The notes beneath the pieces were generated by a model. It had not been told where the DNA came from and ran no database searches. It saw nothing but the letters and a program-made list of their open reading frames with translations. Positions 4,689-6,913 of a DNA stretch of 6,913 nt are shown piece by piece. Source of the DNA: an uncultured Clostridia bacterium (GTDB lineage Bacteria; Bacillota; Clostridia; Christensenellales; Borkfalkiaceae); contig CAKQKN010000026.1 in the NCBI GenBank assembly GCA_934249215.1, forward strand, positions 1 to 6,913, written 5' to 3'. The position numbers were made by a program, and so were the translations under genes. How positions within the stretch are numbered: the first letter of the stretch is position 1; each line of letters starts with the position of its first letter.

Positions 4689-6302
4689 TTATTTGTTTTC
4701 GTCCGTTTTGAAATTATCCTTGATATACTCTTCGATCGTCTTATTGATCGAGTCGGATATAATGCTTATGCAAGTCGAGAGGTTCGCCTTAACGCTGTCC
4801 TCTTCGTTAGCTCTGATCTTCTCGATCTGATCATCGGCGTCGTCCGCGTCGGCGATTGCCGCGTTAGCCTCCATATCGGAAACGTAAACGAGGCTGGAAT
4901 ACGGCGAAGCGGTGTAAACGGAGAGGAAATATTTTCCGCCAACAACCTCGGGCAGATACCAGGACGTGGAGTTTGCGAGGAAGTTGACTTTTTCGAGCTT
5001 ACCTTCGCCGTCTTTTTTGCCGCAGGTTTCGAAATCGACGAGCGCCGCCACGTTAACTCTGTAATAATAGTTGTTGGAATCGGTGAGATAAACGTATCCG
5101 TTATCCCAGAACTTAACGGTATACCCCACGAGGTCCTTGTCATAGAACAACCGCGCGAGCTTATTCTGAATGGTGTCGGAACCGAACTCGGTGCCGTCCT
5201 GCGCCATATAGTTATATGCGACGAGACCGTAAGTGGAATCGAGATAAATAATGCAATTAAGACTTGCAAAATAAGACGTGCTTGCGAAAACATTACTCGC
5301 GACGGAAGAGCCTTCGTCGAGAGTTACGAGCGTTTTACCCGCCTTGTCATACGCGCAGTAAGTAGTGACGGAAGCGACTGACGTATCGACGTAAGTAACC
5401 TTAAGGAAAACGTATTTTCGGGTGTTGCTCACGATCGAATAAGTAACGCCGGTAAGACCGATGCCGCGAGTCTTCTCGCCCGAATCCGACGCGGAAACGT
5501 TGCCCTTACCGGAAAGAACGAGTTCCGCCTCGGCATTGCCCGCTTCATAGCGATAAAGGTTATTGTATTTTTCCGTCTGTTTGAGCTGCTTATCGTAAGG
5601 CGCGACCGTGAAATAAACGTCGGTACCTTCGCCGAAAGCGTATTCGACGACTTTTTCGGAAGTAAAGATCTTCTCGCCGGTCTTTGCGTCGTAAGCAACG
5701 ATAGCCGCTCTCGTCGCGGTATCGCTGTCGGACGTTTCGTCCTTAACGGTGGTCTTGAGGAGAAGAACTACCTTGTCGCCGTTTTTAACGTAGCGATAAG
5801 CGGTAGTGTTGTCGTCAACGGTAAGAAGAACGTTTTTCTCTTTGCCGTCGAGCGAAGCGCGAACGAAGCTCAGTCTGTCGTTCTGAACTTTACCCTCTCT
5901 GTCTTTCTCGGTATACGGCGAAGCGAAATACACGTTATTGTCGTTTTCGAACATATAGAAGCCCGAAGTAAGATCGCCCGCAACGAAAAGCGACGGGATG
6001 ACCATCTCGGTTTTGATCTGTTCTTTGTCGCGAGCCGCGGCATCGGCGAGATCGGATTTTTTGATCCTGACGAGTGCGCCGGTTACGGGCTTACCGAAAG
6101 TGTTATCGTCCGTATTCGAAGCAACGCCGTTGATAAAATAAACGTAATCGCCTTTAACGACAGCAAATCCGCCGTTGGAATCGACTTCGTTACCGAAATC
6201 GGTAAGGCCGTTCGAATAATGCGTCTGCGAATTGTTGCACCCCGCAAGCACGAGCCCGAAGCTCATAACCACGGCAAGCAACGCTACAAGTATCTTCTTC
6301 AT
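4689..6302 (-). CDS. Large lipoprotein with probable beta-propeller ectodomain
   Basis: A 537-residue protein starting with a textbook type II signal peptide: MKK, hydrophobic core 4-18 and lipobox LAGC with the lipidated Cys at 22, so it should be anchored on the outer face of the cell membrane. The mature part is rich in short strand-turn units such as GDYVYFING, NNVYFASPY, TDVYFTVAPY, NGYVYLTDSNNYYYRV and GGKYFLSVYTA, each ending in an aromatic-rich strand. This recurring pattern resembles beta-propeller proteins of the DUF5050 kind, but I cannot assign a family firmly. The C-terminus changes character: an Asp/Ala-rich segment (ADADDADD), then Lys/Glu-rich helices. Function and ligand are unknown. 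The ATG at 6302 is preferred over an upstream in-frame start at 6353 because AAAGGAG (6317-6311) lies 8 bases before it and the signal peptide then sits at the N-terminus. It forms its own transcription unit, divergent from the plus-strand gene at 6631. Confidence 0.92.
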   Translation of the reverse strand: MKKILVALLAVVMSFGLVLAGCNNSQTHYSNGLTDFGNEVDSNGGFAVVKGDYVYFINGVASNTDDNTFGKPVTGALVRIKKSDLADAAARDKEQIKTEMVIPSLFVAGDLTSGFYMFENDNNVYFASPYTEKDREGKVQNDRLSFVRASLDGKEKNVLLTVDDNTTAYRYVKNGDKVVLLLKTTVKDETSDSDTATRAAIVAYDAKTGEKIFTSEKVVEYAFGEGTDVYFTVAPYDKQLKQTEKYNNLYRYEAGNAEAELVLSGKGNVSASDSGEKTRGIGLTGVTYSIVSNTRKYVFLKVTYVDTSVASVTTYCAYDKAGKTLVTLDEGSSVASNVFASTSYFASLNCIIYLDSTYGLVAYNYMAQDGTEFGSDTIQNKLARLFYDKDLVGYTVKFWDNGYVYLTDSNNYYYRVNVAALVDFETCGKKDGEGKLEKVNFLANSTSWYLPEVVGGKYFLSVYTASPYSSLVYVSDMEANAAIADADDADDQIEKIRANEEDSVKANLSTCISIISDSINKTIEEYIKDNFKTDENK

Positions 6303-6339
6303 TTCAACTACTCCTTTCGAAGTGAAATTTTTAGTTACC

Positions 6340-6358
6340 GTCGCATATCTCAAGCGAC
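6340..6358 (-). other. Small hairpin in the large lipoprotein leader
   Basis: GTCGC (6340-6344) pairs with GCGAC (6354-6358) around a 9-base loop, near the 5' end of the predicted transcript and about 20 bases ahead of the ribosome binding site. Five G-C-rich pairs; it may stabilise the mRNA 5' end. Confidence 0.3.
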
Positions 6359-6368
6359 ATGCTCATAC

Positions 6369-6397
6369 AGTATATACTAATCCGAGAAAATAATCAA
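6369..6397 (-). promoter_or_regulatory. Sigma-A promoter of the large lipoprotein gene
   Basis: On the minus strand TTGATT (6397-6392), a 17-base spacer and TATACT (6374-6369). An A/T-rich run that could act as an UP element (T-runs at 6402-6424 on the minus strand) lies just upstream. The predicted start near 6362 gives a leader of about 60 bases. Confidence 0.85.
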
Positions 6398-6451
6398 ATA
6401 CTTACAGCAAAAAAAAGAAAAAAACTCTGATCGTGCGCCGAAACTCTCGCC

Positions 6452-6498
6452 GAAAATCGGAAAAAGAACGATTTTCATCCGCGCGAAACTTTCGTGCG
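6452..6498 (+). other. Two adjacent hairpins between the divergent genes
   Basis: GAAAATCG (6452-6459) pairs with CGATTTTC (6469-6476), 8 perfect pairs around a 9-base loop. Directly after it CGCGCGAA (6480-6487) pairs with TTCGTGCG (6491-6498), 8 pairs with one G-T around a 3-base loop, followed by TTTAAAA. The second resembles a weak terminator on the plus strand. They lie 130-180 bases before the plus-strand gene, in its possible leader. Confidence 0.4.
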
Positions 6499-6630
6499 TT
6501 TAAAAGCAGTCGAAATACCGAACCCAAAGAGATTCGGCTCGCCGCTCTCGGATTCGGCCGAACGACTTCCGTTTTCGTTCCGAAAGAGGTTTTTGCAAAA
6601 TCCGTTTCATAAAGCGTAAAGGAGCAACGT

Positions 6631-6913
6631 ATGGAAAAAACGAGCATACTCGATTTCATATCGAGGCTGACGGGCGTCTCGCCCGAAGAAAAAGATTCCG
6701 CCGAGCAAAAACAAGCGGCAGAACAACCGAAAACCGATTCGTCCGCGGAGCGGTCGGATTCGTTTATGCGGAGTTACACTCCTTTCTCCTCGGCGGAAAG
6801 CGAACGCAGACAAATCACGTCGCCCCGCGCGGCAAAACCGCCGAAAAGCACGATCGATTTAAAGAGCGTAAAAAACCTCGCGAGCGAAAAGAAACACGAC
6901 GGCGCGTCCGACA
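6631..6913 (+). CDS. N-terminal part of an unidentified plus-strand protein, cut by the window edge
   Basis: An ATG preceded by AAAGGAG with 6-base spacing opens a frame with no stop through the last base, giving 94 complete codons. The start reads MEKTSILDFISRLTGVSPEE, a short amphipathic helix. After this the sequence becomes polar and probably disordered: rich in Glu, Gln, Ser, Lys and Ala with Pro-Lys patches (AAKPPKST) and a second helix-like stretch (IDLKSVKNLASEKK). There is no signal peptide or membrane segment, so it is probably cytoplasmic, with any folded domain further downstream. I do not recognise the family. No convincing promoter is seen between 6400 and 6630. The frame is supported by the ribosome binding site and by the G/C bias at third codon positions. 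Confidence 0.85.
   Translation, partial: MEKTSILDFISRLTGVSPEEKDSAEQKQAAEQPKTDSSAERSDSFMRSYTPFSSAESERRQITSPRAAKPPKSTIDLKSVKNLASEKKHDGASD

Overview
This window looks like chromosomal DNA from an anaerobic Bacillota, probably an uncultured gut-type Clostridia. The pointers are AGGAG-type ribosome binding sites, sigma-A promoters with AT-rich boxes, rho-independent terminators with U-tracts, two lipoproteins with type II signal peptides, and an oxygen-sensitive radical-SAM activase of the NrdG family. No phage, transposase, CRISPR, tRNA or rRNA sequence was seen. The placement is inference, since there is no taxonomic marker gene.

Layout. Five complete genes lie on the minus strand and one incomplete gene on the plus strand. 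From right to left, in the direction of minus-strand transcription: a large lipoprotein with a probable beta-propeller (4689-6302), with a clear promoter (6369-6397) and a UUCG-tetraloop terminator (4598-4627); a 745-base stretch with no convincing gene; a protein with an acidic 15-residue repeat and a basic C-terminal domain (2896-3942), with its own promoter, a structured leader and a terminator; a small AT-rich lipoprotein (2095-2724); an NrdG-type radical-SAM activase (1373-2074); and a NYN-nuclease/LOTUS protein (368-1225), followed by a terminator at 250-285. A further promoter at 30-60 fires leftwards out of the window. On the right, a plus-strand gene starts at 6631 and is cut by the window edge. 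It diverges from the large lipoprotein.

Working together. The small lipoprotein and nrdG are 20 bases apart and probably co-transcribed; the NYN-LOTUS gene may be a third member. The two flanking minus-strand genes are separate transcription units. No single pathway links these genes: RNA metabolism (NYN-LOTUS), deoxynucleotide supply or other glycyl-radical activation (NrdG) and envelope lipoproteins sit side by side.

The less ordinary material is in the non-coding DNA and in the repeat gene: a near-identical 45-bp coding repeat, a 5'-terminal leader hairpin with a GNRA loop, a 23-bp sequence present twice in opposite orientations behind two genes, a pair of mutually exclusive hairpins, and a degenerate 15-bp tandem array. 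I found no strong evidence for a complete new multi-gene system; the findings are leads of modest strength.
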